Source of the DNA: Bacteroidota bacterium
Lineage (GTDB): Bacteria; Bacteroidota; Bacteroidia; Bacteroidales; JACABE01
Assembly: GCA_013377005.1 (NCBI GenBank)
Contig: JACABE010000019.1
Coordinates: 1-40,215, forward strand
Reading direction: 5' to 3'
DNA: 40,215 nt
Each line of letters opens with the position of its first letter. The first letter of the stretch is position 1. The notes under the pieces are model-generated. The model ran no database searches. It saw only the letters and a program-made list of their open reading frames with translations, and was not told the origin of the DNA. Of this stretch, positions 8,475-16,633 are shown in pieces. Both the position numbers and the translations under genes were made by a program.

Positions 8475-10865
8475 ATGCAATCCGAAAATGCTTGTATTCA
8501 TTGTGGAGCCGATTGCGGTAAAACACCCATCGAATGGAAGGAAAATATATTTTGCTGCAATGGTTGCCAGCAGGTTTATCAGTTATTGAATGAACACAAG
8601 CTTCAACAATACTATACCTTGGCTCAACTACCAGGTATTAAAGCAGAAGAAATAAGTTATAAAGGCAAATACGCTTTCCTCGATAAAGAAGAGATACAAT
8701 CCCGTATCTATGAGTTTTATGAAAACAATTTTGCAAAACTTACATTCTATATCCCTGCTATCCATTGTATTTCCTGTATCTGGTTGCTTGAACATCTTAA
8801 CAAGCTTAATGAGGGAATAAAACAATCTTCTGTTGATTTTATTAAAAAAACATGTAGTATTACTTTTAATACCCAGGAAATTACTTTACGACAAGTAGTT
8901 GAATTGCTGGTTTCAATACACTATATCCCTGAAATATCCCATCAATCACTTGAAGGAAAGGATAAAAAGAAAACAAACAATGCCCTTACCTATAAAATAG
9001 GTATCGCGGGATTCATTGCCGGAAATGTAATGTTATTCAGTCTTCCTGTTTATTTTAACGGTAAGCCGCTCGAAGGATCATTGGGCGTATTCTTTAGCTA
9101 TATTTCTTTTATTCTGACGTTACCTCTGGTATTTTATTGTGGTAGCGATTATCTTATATCAGCATGGAAAGCCATTCGCAAAAAAATAATCAATATTGAT
9201 TTACCAATTGCTTTGGGAGTATTAACACTGTTTTTTGTTACTTGCTACGAAATATTTACCAATACCGGACAAGGATATTCCGATAGCATTTCGGGTTTAT
9301 TGTTCTTTCTGTTATTAGGGAAATGGTATCAGGGGAAAACGTATGAAGCACTTTCTTTTGACAGAAATTATAAATCATACTTTCCGGTTGCAGTTACCAA
9401 AATAACTGATATTGGAGAAGAAAATATTTTGCTAAAAGACATCAAAGTTGATGACCTCCTTTTAATAAGAAATAAAGAACTAATACCTGCCGACGCATTA
9501 CTGGTGGAAGGCATCGGACTTATTGATTATAGTTTTGTATCGGGTGAGTCAACACCCATACGTAAAGAAAACGGAGAGCCTCTTTATGCCGGTGGTATCC
9601 AAGTACAGGGGGCAATTACAATTAAGGTTGCAAAAGAAGTAAGTCAGAGTCATCTTACACAGTTATGGAACCAAAGCGAAACAAAACAACAACCGACTAA
9701 ACATCTGCTTACCTTAATTGACCGCATTAGTGTCTATTTTACTTTAATCATCGTAAGTGTTGCTATAGCTGGTTTCTTATTCTGGTGGTTGCATGGGCAA
9801 TTTCATGTGGCTGTGCTGGTTTTTACTTCTGTGCTTATTATCACTTGTCCGTGTGCTTTGGCACTTTCATTGCCGTTTACAATGGGCAATTCCATTCGTT
9901 TATTAGGCTTACAGGGTGTTTATCTTAAGAACACACAAATTGTCGAAAACCTTACAAAGATTGACAGTATTGTATTCGATAAAACAGGGACAATTACCAT
10001 TCCCGATCAAAACAATATTACTTATACGGGTAAAATTCTTAGTGATAAAGATATGATTGCCATTGTATCTTTGGTTCGGCAGTCAACACATCCCTTAAGC
10101 CAGGTGCTTTCCAAGTATTTTGAGGAAACAATAACATTGCCGGTTGCAGGTTATGTTGAAATATCAGGAAAAGGAAGTTTTGGTATCGTGAATGATTGCA
10201 AAGTAAGGCTTGGGTCAGCAACATATTTAGGCATTGAAAACATAAATCTTGACGATAGATCGGCAAAAGTGTTTATCGAAATTGATACTATTTATTTCGG
10301 TTACTTTACCATCGGAAACAAATACAGAGAGGGGTTTCTGGATGTTGCAAAAATACTTAAACAAAACTTTAAGCTTTATCTGTTGTCGGGCGATAATCCT
10401 TCGGAAAAAGAATTTCTGAAAACTTATTTTGAGGAAGATGCTTTGTTCTTTGAACAAACGCCACAGGACAAGATGAATTTTATAAGAAAATTACAGGAAA
10501 AAGGACATTATGTGCTAATGGCCGGTGATGGTTTAAACGATGCAGGTGCTTTTATGCAAAGCAACGTAGCCGTTTCGGTTGCTGATGATATTTACCATTT
10601 TTCGCCGGCAGGGGATATTATTATTGAAGCCGGAAAATTTCAAAACATAAATAAAATTATTCGTTTCTCTAAGCAATCACTCAATATTGTAAAAATAAGT
10701 TTTACTATTTCTTTTATTTACAATATACTCGGGCTCATTTATGCTTTATCGGGCAACATGTCGCCGGTAGTTGCAGCTATTTTAATGCCGATAAGCTCAG
10801 TATCTGTAGTGGCTATTGCTATCTTCGGAACAAAACTGGCAGCCAACAGCTCAATCAATAAATAA
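8475..10865 (+). CDS. ccoI: P1B-type copper-transporting ATPase for cbb3 assembly (CcoI/FixI)
   Basis: 796 aa. The N-terminal Cys-rich metal-binding module (CIHCGADC...FCCNGC) is typical of CcoI/FixI ATPases. An HMA-like segment has C98-I-S-C101. The membrane CPx motif is C458-P-C460. The phosphorylation site is D502-K-T-G-T, the nucleotide-binding domain has 'THPLSQ', and the hinge is 'GDGLND' (684-689). It exports copper across the inner membrane for the CuB site of CcoN rather than for detoxification. Downstream an AT-rich 8-bp hairpin (10879-10901) could end the operon, though no T tract follows. This is the last cco gene in the window; hemN, ccoA and an fnr regulator are not here. Confidence 0.93.
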   Translation: MQSENACIHCGADCGKTPIEWKENIFCCNGCQQVYQLLNEHKLQQYYTLAQLPGIKAEEISYKGKYAFLDKEEIQSRIYEFYENNFAKLTFYIPAIHCISCIWLLEHLNKLNEGIKQSSVDFIKKTCSITFNTQEITLRQVVELLVSIHYIPEISHQSLEGKDKKKTNNALTYKIGIAGFIAGNVMLFSLPVYFNGKPLEGSLGVFFSYISFILTLPLVFYCGSDYLISAWKAIRKKIINIDLPIALGVLTLFFVTCYEIFTNTGQGYSDSISGLLFFLLLGKWYQGKTYEALSFDRNYKSYFPVAVTKITDIGEENILLKDIKVDDLLLIRNKELIPADALLVEGIGLIDYSFVSGESTPIRKENGEPLYAGGIQVQGAITIKVAKEVSQSHLTQLWNQSETKQQPTKHLLTLIDRISVYFTLIIVSVAIAGFLFWWLHGQFHVAVLVFTSVLIITCPCALALSLPFTMGNSIRLLGLQGVYLKNTQIVENLTKIDSIVFDKTGTITIPDQNNITYTGKILSDKDMIAIVSLVRQSTHPLSQVLSKYFEETITLPVAGYVEISGKGSFGIVNDCKVRLGSATYLGIENINLDDRSAKVFIEIDTIYFGYFTIGNKYREGFLDVAKILKQNFKLYLLSGDNPSEKEFLKTYFEEDALFFEQTPQDKMNFIRKLQEKGHYVLMAGDGLNDAGAFMQSNVAVSVADDIYHFSPAGDIIIEAGKFQNINKIIRFSKQSLNIVKISFTISFIYNILGLIYALSGNMSPVVAAILMPISSVSVVAIAIFGTKLAANSSINK

Positions 10866-10934
10866 AAATAAATCCAAATTATCTTTGATTAAAAAAGATA
10901 AAGAATATTTTACAATATTTTAATCATTTCTTAT

Positions 10935-10942
10935 TATATTTG
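10935..10942 (+). promoter_or_regulatory. candidate -7 element for the T9SS propeller gene
   Basis: TATATTTG matches TAnnTTTG 26 nt before the start codon. A second match, TATCTTTG at 10880-10887, lies inside the weak hairpin after ccoI. Neither has an obvious -33 TTTG. Confidence 0.45.
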
Positions 10943-10968
10943 TTGCTTAATTATTTAATTCAATTTTT

Positions 10969-13071
10969 ATGAAAACAAATTCTAAATTTCGGAAATTAGT
11001 ATCAATATTTCTTATAATTATTTGTTTGTATAGCAATCGCATTTACTCCCAATGGCAACCCACTAATAATCCTTCAGGTGCAAACATTCGTAGTTTACAT
11101 ATTAATGGTAGTAATATTTTTATAGGGACAACCCATGGGATATATGTTTCAATAAATAATTGTAATAACTGGACTGCAATAAACAATGGCTTGCCCACTG
11201 ATAAAGCTATATTTTCAATAGTTACAAAAAATAATTATGTTTTTCTTTCGACATGGGGTGGCATATTTAGATCTACTTTAAACAATTATAACTGGATAAA
11301 AAAAGATAATGGTATTATTGATTATTGGTCAATAACTTGTTTAGCTTTAAATGGAAATAATATTTATGCCGGAACTTACAACAATGAAATTTATGTTTCT
11401 TCTGATGATGGAGAGAATTGGAATTTAATAACAGATAATATTGGTAATCCTAATTGTTTTTTATTTAATGGCATTGATATGTACATTGGCTGCGATAATG
11501 GTGTTTATAAGTCTTCTGATAACGGGTTAACATTGAGTTTAATGAATACCGGAATAGGTGTGTCAAATAAAATTACAGATTTGGCTATTTTAGGTGGGAA
11601 TATTTATGCAACATATACAAATAGCAGTACGATTACAGGAGGGGTATATATGTCAACTAATTATGGGCTGAACTGGACTACAATTAATAATGGCTTACCA
11701 TTGAATTTTATGGCATCTTCAATTGAAGTTTTAAATAATCAGCTTTATGTAAGTTCTTATAATATGGGTCTTTACAAATCAGTAAATAATGGAACAAGTT
11801 GGAGTGCAGTAAATAATGGAATTTACAATTTGAATATTTATACTTTAATGAAAAATACTAACGATATAATTGCTGGAACTACTGGAAGCGGAATATATTT
11901 AACCCATAACAATGGGAATCTATGGACTTCATCCAATAATGGTATTAGTTCAGACTTGTTTGTATCTACACTTGCTACAAAAAATAATGATATTTATGCC
12001 GGTTTGTTTTCTAATGGAATTGGTTATTCCAATGATAACGGTAATACATGGTCCTTATTAAATACAGGTTTGCCAAATACTATTGTTTGGTCAATTGCTT
12101 TTAAAGATACAACCATATTTGCAGGACTTCATTCAAGTGAAGTTTATAAATCTTCTAACAACGGGGGATTATGGACAGATGCCAGTAGTGGAATAACACC
12201 AGCCCTGAGATTACATGTTATATGCGTCAGTGATACGGTTATGTATGCAGGGGTTTATGGTTCAGGGGTTTTTAAAACAACAAATAATGGACAAAGCTGG
12301 ACAGCTATTAATAATGGTTTAACTGACTTATATATAGTATCTATGTTTGTTAAAGACTCTGTATTATTTGCCAGTACCAGTAATGGATTTTTTAGATCTA
12401 CTGACTATGGGAATAACTGGATAACGATAAATAATGGAATCTTTTTATCTTCTTTTGGTTCTTTAACTTATACTGATACTACTGCATATGCATATTCAGG
12501 GCATAGTGTTTATTCTATGCCTTTTAATGGAAATAGCTGGATAAACATCAGCAACTCTTTACCTGGAAGTTACAATATAACTTATATTTACAAAAAGGCA
12601 AATCATCTCTTTGTTTATTCAGATAGTGCTTATGTTTACTATACATCCGATAATGGTCTAAACTGGTCACAAATTAATACAGGTTTGCCTGCTGAGGCAA
12701 ATATATCTTCAATTACGATAAATAATAATTATGCCTTTGCAGGGACTAGTTTATATGGTGTCTGGAGGAGACCATTATCAGAATTTCTTGGAATAAAAGA
12801 AAATACCAGGGTGCGAAATGAAATTAAAGTATACCCAAATCCTTTCTCAAATAATACTACTTTTAGTTTTAATCTCATTAAGACTCAAAATGTAAACCTT
12901 AATATATATGATTTTTCAGGACGATTTTTAAAGCAATTGGTTGATCAAAAATTCGATATTGGTGAGCACAGTATAAACTTTAATGCTTTCGACCTTCCTT
13001 CTGGTATTTACTTTTATACTTTTAAAACAGATAATGATTTTTGTTCTGGCAAGCTTATTTCAACAAAGTAA
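10969..13071 (+). CDS. secreted beta-propeller repeat protein with T9SS type A sorting domain
   Basis: 700 aa. The signal peptide ends near residue 27 (NRIYSQ). From about 28 to 605 there are roughly a dozen 40-50-residue repeats built around 'IYAG-x-GIYxSxNNGxxW--INNGL', the pattern of BNR/sialidase-like (YCF48-like) propeller blades. Asp-box-like 'S-x-D/N-x-G-x-x-W' motifs recur. Residues about 621-700 form a type A C-terminal domain (VYPNPFSNNTTFSF... ending in DLPSGIYFYTFKTDN...KLIST), which directs export through the type IX system and attachment to the cell surface. No catalytic residues can be assigned. It follows the cco operon on the same strand but has its own candidate promoter. 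Confidence 0.85.
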   Translation: MKTNSKFRKLVSIFLIIICLYSNRIYSQWQPTNNPSGANIRSLHINGSNIFIGTTHGIYVSINNCNNWTAINNGLPTDKAIFSIVTKNNYVFLSTWGGIFRSTLNNYNWIKKDNGIIDYWSITCLALNGNNIYAGTYNNEIYVSSDDGENWNLITDNIGNPNCFLFNGIDMYIGCDNGVYKSSDNGLTLSLMNTGIGVSNKITDLAILGGNIYATYTNSSTITGGVYMSTNYGLNWTTINNGLPLNFMASSIEVLNNQLYVSSYNMGLYKSVNNGTSWSAVNNGIYNLNIYTLMKNTNDIIAGTTGSGIYLTHNNGNLWTSSNNGISSDLFVSTLATKNNDIYAGLFSNGIGYSNDNGNTWSLLNTGLPNTIVWSIAFKDTTIFAGLHSSEVYKSSNNGGLWTDASSGITPALRLHVICVSDTVMYAGVYGSGVFKTTNNGQSWTAINNGLTDLYIVSMFVKDSVLFASTSNGFFRSTDYGNNWITINNGIFLSSFGSLTYTDTTAYAYSGHSVYSMPFNGNSWINISNSLPGSYNITYIYKKANHLFVYSDSAYVYYTSDNGLNWSQINTGLPAEANISSITINNNYAFAGTSLYGVWRRPLSEFLGIKENTRVRNEIKVYPNPFSNNTTFSFNLIKTQNVNLNIYDFSGRFLKQLVDQKFDIGEHSINFNAFDLPSGIYFYTFKTDNDFCSGKLISTK

Positions 13072-13147
13072 TTTGTTTTTTAATCAAACCAATTAAAAAC
13101 TTAATAAACAAAGATTTAAAAAAATCAAAAATAAATTTTCAAAAATC

Positions 13148-13178
13148 TTTGTTCGCTATACTTAAAATTCTAACTTTG
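13148..13178 (+). promoter_or_regulatory. promoter (TTTG - 19 nt - TAACTTTG)
   Basis: TTTG at 13148-13151 and TAACTTTG at 13171-13178 with 19 nt between match the Bacteroidota consensus at both elements. The leader to the start at 13229 would be about 45 nt and A-rich, as in strongly translated genes of this phylum. Confidence 0.75.
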
Positions 13179-13228
13179 CAACAAAATATTAAATCAATCA
13201 ATTATTAACATAAAAAGGTCAAAAAATA

Positions 13229-14599
13229 ATGAAAAAAAATGTCATCATTATTGGAGCTGCCGGTCGTGATTTTCACAATTTTAACTGTTATTACAGAGGC
13301 AATGCCAATTACAATGTTGTAGCTTTTACAGCTGCCCAAATTCCTGATATCGATGGAAGAAAATATCCTAAAGAATTAGCAGGCGTTGAATTATACCCTG
13401 AAGGAATTCCTATTTTGGCTGAATCTGAATTGCCAAGATTAATAAAAGAATTAAAAGCTGACGATTGTGTATTTTCTTACAGCGATGTTCCTTACCCAAG
13501 AGTAATGAATGTTAGCTCTATCGTTAATGCTGCTGGTGCTAATTTTATTTTATTAGGACCTAAAGACACTCAAATTGCAAGTACAAAACCGGTTATTGCT
13601 GTTGGTGCTGTTAGAACAGGTTGCGGAAAAAGCCAAACATCAAGAAGAATTATTGAATTATTGATGGCTCAAGGTTTAAAAGTTGTTGCTGCTCGTCATC
13701 CAATGCCTTATGGCGATTTGAATGCACAAAAAGTACAACGTTTTGCAACTGTTGAAGATTTAGCTAAACACAAATGTACCATTGAAGAAATGGAAGAATA
13801 CGAACCACATGTAGTACGTGGAAACGTTATTTATGCTGGTGTTGATTATGAAGCAATTTTAAGAGCTGCTGAAAACGATCCTGATGGATGTGACGTAGTT
13901 TTATGGGATGGTGGAAATAATGACTTCCCATTCTTCAAAGCTGATTTAACAGTTACTGTTGTTGACCCACATCGTCCTGGTCATGAAGTAAATTATTATC
14001 CTGGTGAAGTTACTGCCCGCGTTGCTGACGTTATCGTTATCAATAAAATGGACAGTGCTGCTCCAGAAGCTATTCAAATCGTTAGAGATAACATCGCAAA
14101 AATCAATCCTACTGCTATCGTAGTTGATGCTGCTTCTCCATTAACTGTTCACAATCCTGAACTGATTAAAGGAAAACGCGTATTGGTTGTTGAAGATGGT
14201 CCAACGTTAACTCACGGTGAAATGAAATTAGGTGCCGGTACTGTTGCTGCTATGAAATTTGGCGCAAAAGAATTGGTTGATCCTCGTCCTTTCGTTGTTG
14301 GTAAAATTGCTGAAACTTTCAGAATTTATCCTAACATCGGCACTTTAATGCCAGCTATGGGATACGGTGCTGAACAAGTTAAAGATTTAGAAACTTCTAT
14401 CAACAATACCGATTGCGATGCTGTAGTTATTGCAACTCCTATTGATTTGACAAGAATTATCAAAATCAACAAACCTTATACTAAAGTTGATTACGAATTA
14501 CAAGAAATCGGACATCCTAATTTAACCGAAGTGGTTGCTGATTTTGTTCAGAAACATAATTTAGTTAAAAAAAGCGGCTGCGGTTGCGGCTGTAACTAA
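13229..14599 (+). CDS. cyclic 2,3-diphosphoglycerate synthase-family P-loop protein
   Basis: 456 aa. The N-terminal Rossmann-like region 'NVIIIGAAGRDFHNFN' is followed by a P-loop at 126-137 (GAVRTGCGKSQT). Further motifs are 'AARHPMPYGDL', 'DVVLWDGGNNDFPF' and 'DVIVINKMDSA'. This matches the COG2403 family, annotated as cyclic 2,3-diphosphoglycerate synthetase or predicted GTPase. In methanogens the enzyme makes the thermoprotectant cDPG. Whether bacterial members do the same is not established to my knowledge. The tail 'SGCGCGCN' puts three cysteines at 451, 453 and 455. Codon use (GCT, GTT, GGT rich), a consensus promoter and a strong terminator suggest high expression as a single gene. 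The family assignment is good; the reaction is uncertain. Confidence 0.82.
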   Translation: MKKNVIIIGAAGRDFHNFNCYYRGNANYNVVAFTAAQIPDIDGRKYPKELAGVELYPEGIPILAESELPRLIKELKADDCVFSYSDVPYPRVMNVSSIVNAAGANFILLGPKDTQIASTKPVIAVGAVRTGCGKSQTSRRIIELLMAQGLKVVAARHPMPYGDLNAQKVQRFATVEDLAKHKCTIEEMEEYEPHVVRGNVIYAGVDYEAILRAAENDPDGCDVVLWDGGNNDFPFFKADLTVTVVDPHRPGHEVNYYPGEVTARVADVIVINKMDSAAPEAIQIVRDNIAKINPTAIVVDAASPLTVHNPELIKGKRVLVVEDGPTLTHGEMKLGAGTVAAMKFGAKELVDPRPFVVGKIAETFRIYPNIGTLMPAMGYGAEQVKDLETSINNTDCDAVVIATPIDLTRIIKINKPYTKVDYELQEIGHPNLTEVVADFVQKHNLVKKSGCGCGCN

Positions 14600-14607
14600 C
14601 ATCTTTT

Positions 14608-14640
14608 TAAAAAGGCGACTAATTTAGTCGCCTTTTTTTT
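14608..14640 (+). terminator. strong intrinsic terminator
   Basis: A 12-bp stem (14609-14620 with 14626-14637, core GGCGACT/AGTCGCC) and loop AATTT are followed by a T run to 14640. It lies 9 nt after the stop of the cDPGS-family gene. Confidence 0.9.
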
Positions 14641-14669
14641 GGAATAAAATTTATTATGTAGTATATTTG
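14638..14669 (+). promoter_or_regulatory. pyrBI promoter (TTTG - 20 nt - TATATTTG)
   Basis: TTTG at 14638-14641 and TATATTTG at 14662-14669 have 20 nt between them. The -33 element is made from the last T residues of the preceding terminator plus the next G. The leader would be about 30 nt, too short for an attenuator. Confidence 0.65.
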
Positions 14670-14702
14670 AAAAAAGAAAAATTGAATTAAAACCAATGTA
14701 TT

Positions 14703-15611
14703 ATGAAGAACAGAAGCTTAGTATCCATCAATGATTATTCAAAAGAAGAGTATTTAAAAATACTTGATATTGCCGAAGAGTTTGAGAAAAATCCGAAGCA
14801 AAAAATTCTCGAAAATTATGTGGTAGCCACTTTGTTTTTTGAGCCATCCACACGCACACGTTTGAGTTTCGAAAGTGCCGTTAATCAATTGGGCGGAAAA
14901 GTTATCGGCTTTACCGATGCTGCCAGTTCGAGTGTTAAAAAAGGTGAATCGCTTAAAGATACCATTAAAACAGTAGCCAATTATTCCGATTTAATTGTAA
15001 TGCGTCATCCGCTGGAGGGCAGTGCACGTTTTGCCAGCGAAGTTTCTGCGGTGCCTATTATCAATGCCGGTGATGGTGCCAATCAGCATCCTACGCAATG
15101 CTTGCTCGATTTGTATTCGATACGCAAAACACAAGGTAAATTAGATAATTTGCACATTGCTTTTGTAGGCGACTTAAAATATGGCAGAACCGTTCATTCC
15201 AACGTAATAGCTTTAGCTAATTTTAATTGTACTTTTCACTTTGTTTCTCCATTTGAATTAAAACTACCCAGTGCTGTAAAACGCCATATCAAAGAAAAAA
15301 ATCTTGAATATCATCAATATACCGATTTGAATGAAGTAATACCTTTTGTAGATATTTTGTACATGACACGTATCCAACGCGAACGTTTTTCGGACCCTGT
15401 GGAATACGAAAGAGTGAAAAATGCTTACATTTTAAATGGAAATATGTTGGGAAATTGCAAACCAAATATGAAAGTATTGCATCCATTGCCACGTGTAAAC
15501 GAAATTAACGAAAATGTGGACGATATGAAAGAAGCTTACTATTTTCAACAAGCCCGCAATGGAGTATATGTTCGTCAAGCCTTGATGGCTTCGATATTAG
15601 GTATTAAATAA
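14703..15611 (+). CDS. pyrB: aspartate carbamoyltransferase catalytic subunit
   Basis: 302 aa. It condenses carbamoyl phosphate with aspartate, the first committed step of pyrimidine synthesis. The carbamoyl-phosphate site 'S49-T-R-T-R53' lies in '[15 protein letters not shown]'. Also visible are '[10 protein letters not shown]', '[15 protein letters not shown]', '[13 protein letters not shown]' and 'HPLPRVNEI'. These are ATCase rather than ornithine carbamoyltransferase motifs. Length is typical (about 305 aa). pyrI follows after 30 bp, so this is the holoenzyme-forming class with regulatory subunits. Confidence 0.96.
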   Translation: MKNRSLVSINDYSKEEYLKILDIAEEFEKNPKQKILENYVVATLFFEPSTRTRLSFESAVNQLGGKVIGFTDAASSSVKKGESLKDTIKTVANYSDLIVMRHPLEGSARFASEVSAVPIINAGDGANQHPTQCLLDLYSIRKTQGKLDNLHIAFVGDLKYGRTVHSNVIALANFNCTFHFVSPFELKLPSAVKRHIKEKNLEYHQYTDLNEVIPFVDILYMTRIQRERFSDPVEYERVKNAYILNGNMLGNCKPNMKVLHPLPRVNEINENVDDMKEAYYFQQARNGVYVRQALMASILGIK

Positions 15612-15641
15612 TAAGATTGCAAATTTTTAATAGTACATACC

Positions 15642-16109
15642 ATGGAAAGTAAAAAAACAAGAAAAGAGTTAATCGTATCGGCATTGGAAAACGGTACTGT
15701 AATTGATCATATCCCATCCAAAAATGTATTTCAGGTAATCAAAATCTTAGGCTTAGATAGTTTTGATAATCAGATATTGTTTGGCACCAATCTCGATAGT
15801 CGCAGATATGGCAAAAAAGGAATCATCAAAGTAAAAAACAAGTTCTTTGAGAAAGAAGAAATCAACAAAATTGCAATTGCAGCCCCTTCGGCTACTTTAA
15901 TTGTGATCAGAGATTTTGAAATTATCGAAAAGAAAGCCGTAGAAGTACCCGAAGTAGTTGATAAATTTATTAAATGTATCAACCCCAATTGTGTTACCAA
16001 TCACGAAAATATACCTACACGGTTTGCCGTGATTGATAAAGATGCCATAAAACTGCAATGCCACTATTGCGAAAAAACAACTTCCAAAGAAAACTTTATT
16101 TTTATATAA
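15642..16109 (+). CDS. pyrI: aspartate carbamoyltransferase regulatory subunit
   Basis: 155 aa. The N-terminal allosteric domain (about 1-100) contains 'ENGTVIDHIPSKNVFQVIKILGL' and binds CTP or ATP. The C-terminal zinc domain has the four ligands C112, C117, C140 and C143 (KCINPNC...LQCHYC). It links catalytic trimers into the feedback-controlled holoenzyme. It is co-transcribed with pyrB. A terminator follows about 55 bp downstream. Confidence 0.96.
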   Translation: MESKKTRKELIVSALENGTVIDHIPSKNVFQVIKILGLDSFDNQILFGTNLDSRRYGKKGIIKVKNKFFEKEEINKIAIAAPSATLIVIRDFEIIEKKAVEVPEVVDKFIKCINPNCVTNHENIPTRFAVIDKDAIKLQCHYCEKTTSKENFIFI

Positions 16110-16165
16110 GCTGTCAGTAATATCTTTTGATGCAAGTTGTCTTTTGACTACTTCGCTGATGTAAT

Positions 16166-16204
16166 AAACCCTTGTTTTGCCAATGCCGGACAAGGGTTTT
16201 TCTA
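16166..16204 (+). terminator. pyrBI terminator
   Basis: Stem AAACCCTTGT (16166-16175) pairs perfectly with ACAAGGGTTT (16190-16199). A 14-nt loop lies between and TTTCT follows. Confidence 0.75.
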
Positions 16205-16288
16205 TACTTTTACAAAGTAAATACACTCATTTATATACATCTGTATTTGTATTTTGCCTGTGTTTAATAGCTGCTAATACCATAAATA

Positions 16289-16503
16289 ATTCATTTTGAG
16301 TATTGAACGGAACAACTATATGCCAAAGTTAATTCACTTTGGGCATTGAGCGGAACAACTATATGTCATTTCGATTTCACTTTGAGTATTGAGCGGAACA
16401 ACTATATACCATTTCGATTCCACTTTGGGCATTGAACGATTCAATTATATATCAAAGTGATTTCATTTTGGGTATTCAGTACTTTAACTATATCTTATTC
16501 GCA
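16289..16503. repeat. five tandem 43-bp repeats
   Basis: Exact 43-bp periodicity over five units: 16289-16331, 16332-16374, 16375-16417, 16418-16460 and 16461-16503. A typical unit begins TTTCACTTTGAGTATTGAGC and continues GGAACAACTATAT plus a variable 10-nt end. Units 1-3 are most alike; units 4 and 5 are degenerate. Unit ends alternate between CAAAGT-type (units 1 and 4) and CATTTCGA-type (units 2 and 3). The CAAAGT ends form inverted repeats with the start of the next unit (CCAAAGT 16323-16329 with ACTTTGG 16336-16342). No open reading frame is carried. It occupies most of the 524-bp gap after pyrI, which otherwise holds the terminator and the 44-bp repeat. Confidence 0.85.
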
Positions 16504-16555
16504 ATGAGAGATTATAAATATTATTTAGTTTCAGTCTAAAAAATGTATATATTTG

Positions 16556-16599
16556 TTAAATAATTGTATTTTTGTCATTCCGAACGGAGTGAGGAATCT
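16556..16599 (+). repeat. 44-bp dispersed repeat, copy 1, with promoter-like element
   Basis: Identical over all 44 bp to 18007-18050. It contains TATTTTTG (16567-16574), a full TAnnTTTG match, then a segment starting GTCATTCCGAACGGAGTGAG. A 5-bp ATTCC/GGAAT inverted pair and CCGAACGG are inside. It ends 34 bp before the start codon of the next gene. Confidence 0.85.
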
Positions 16600-16633
16600 G
16601 TATAATAACACTCAGTTTTGTAGGACAAGTAAA

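Noticed and set aside
10879-10901. Firm intrinsic terminator after ccoI
   Set aside because: The stem is AT-rich and not followed by a T run; kept only as a weak possibility in the ccoI entry.
14640-14702. Attenuator or riboswitch before pyrB
   Set aside because: The predicted leader is only about 30 nt and contains no hairpin plus T-run of its own.
16289-16503. CRISPR array
   Set aside because: Units are directly adjacent with no unique spacers, each unit diverges gradually, and no cas genes are present.
16553-16633. N-terminal extension of the T9SS type B protein
   Set aside because: The extra 27 residues are a translation of the 44-bp repeat and would place the signal peptide internally.
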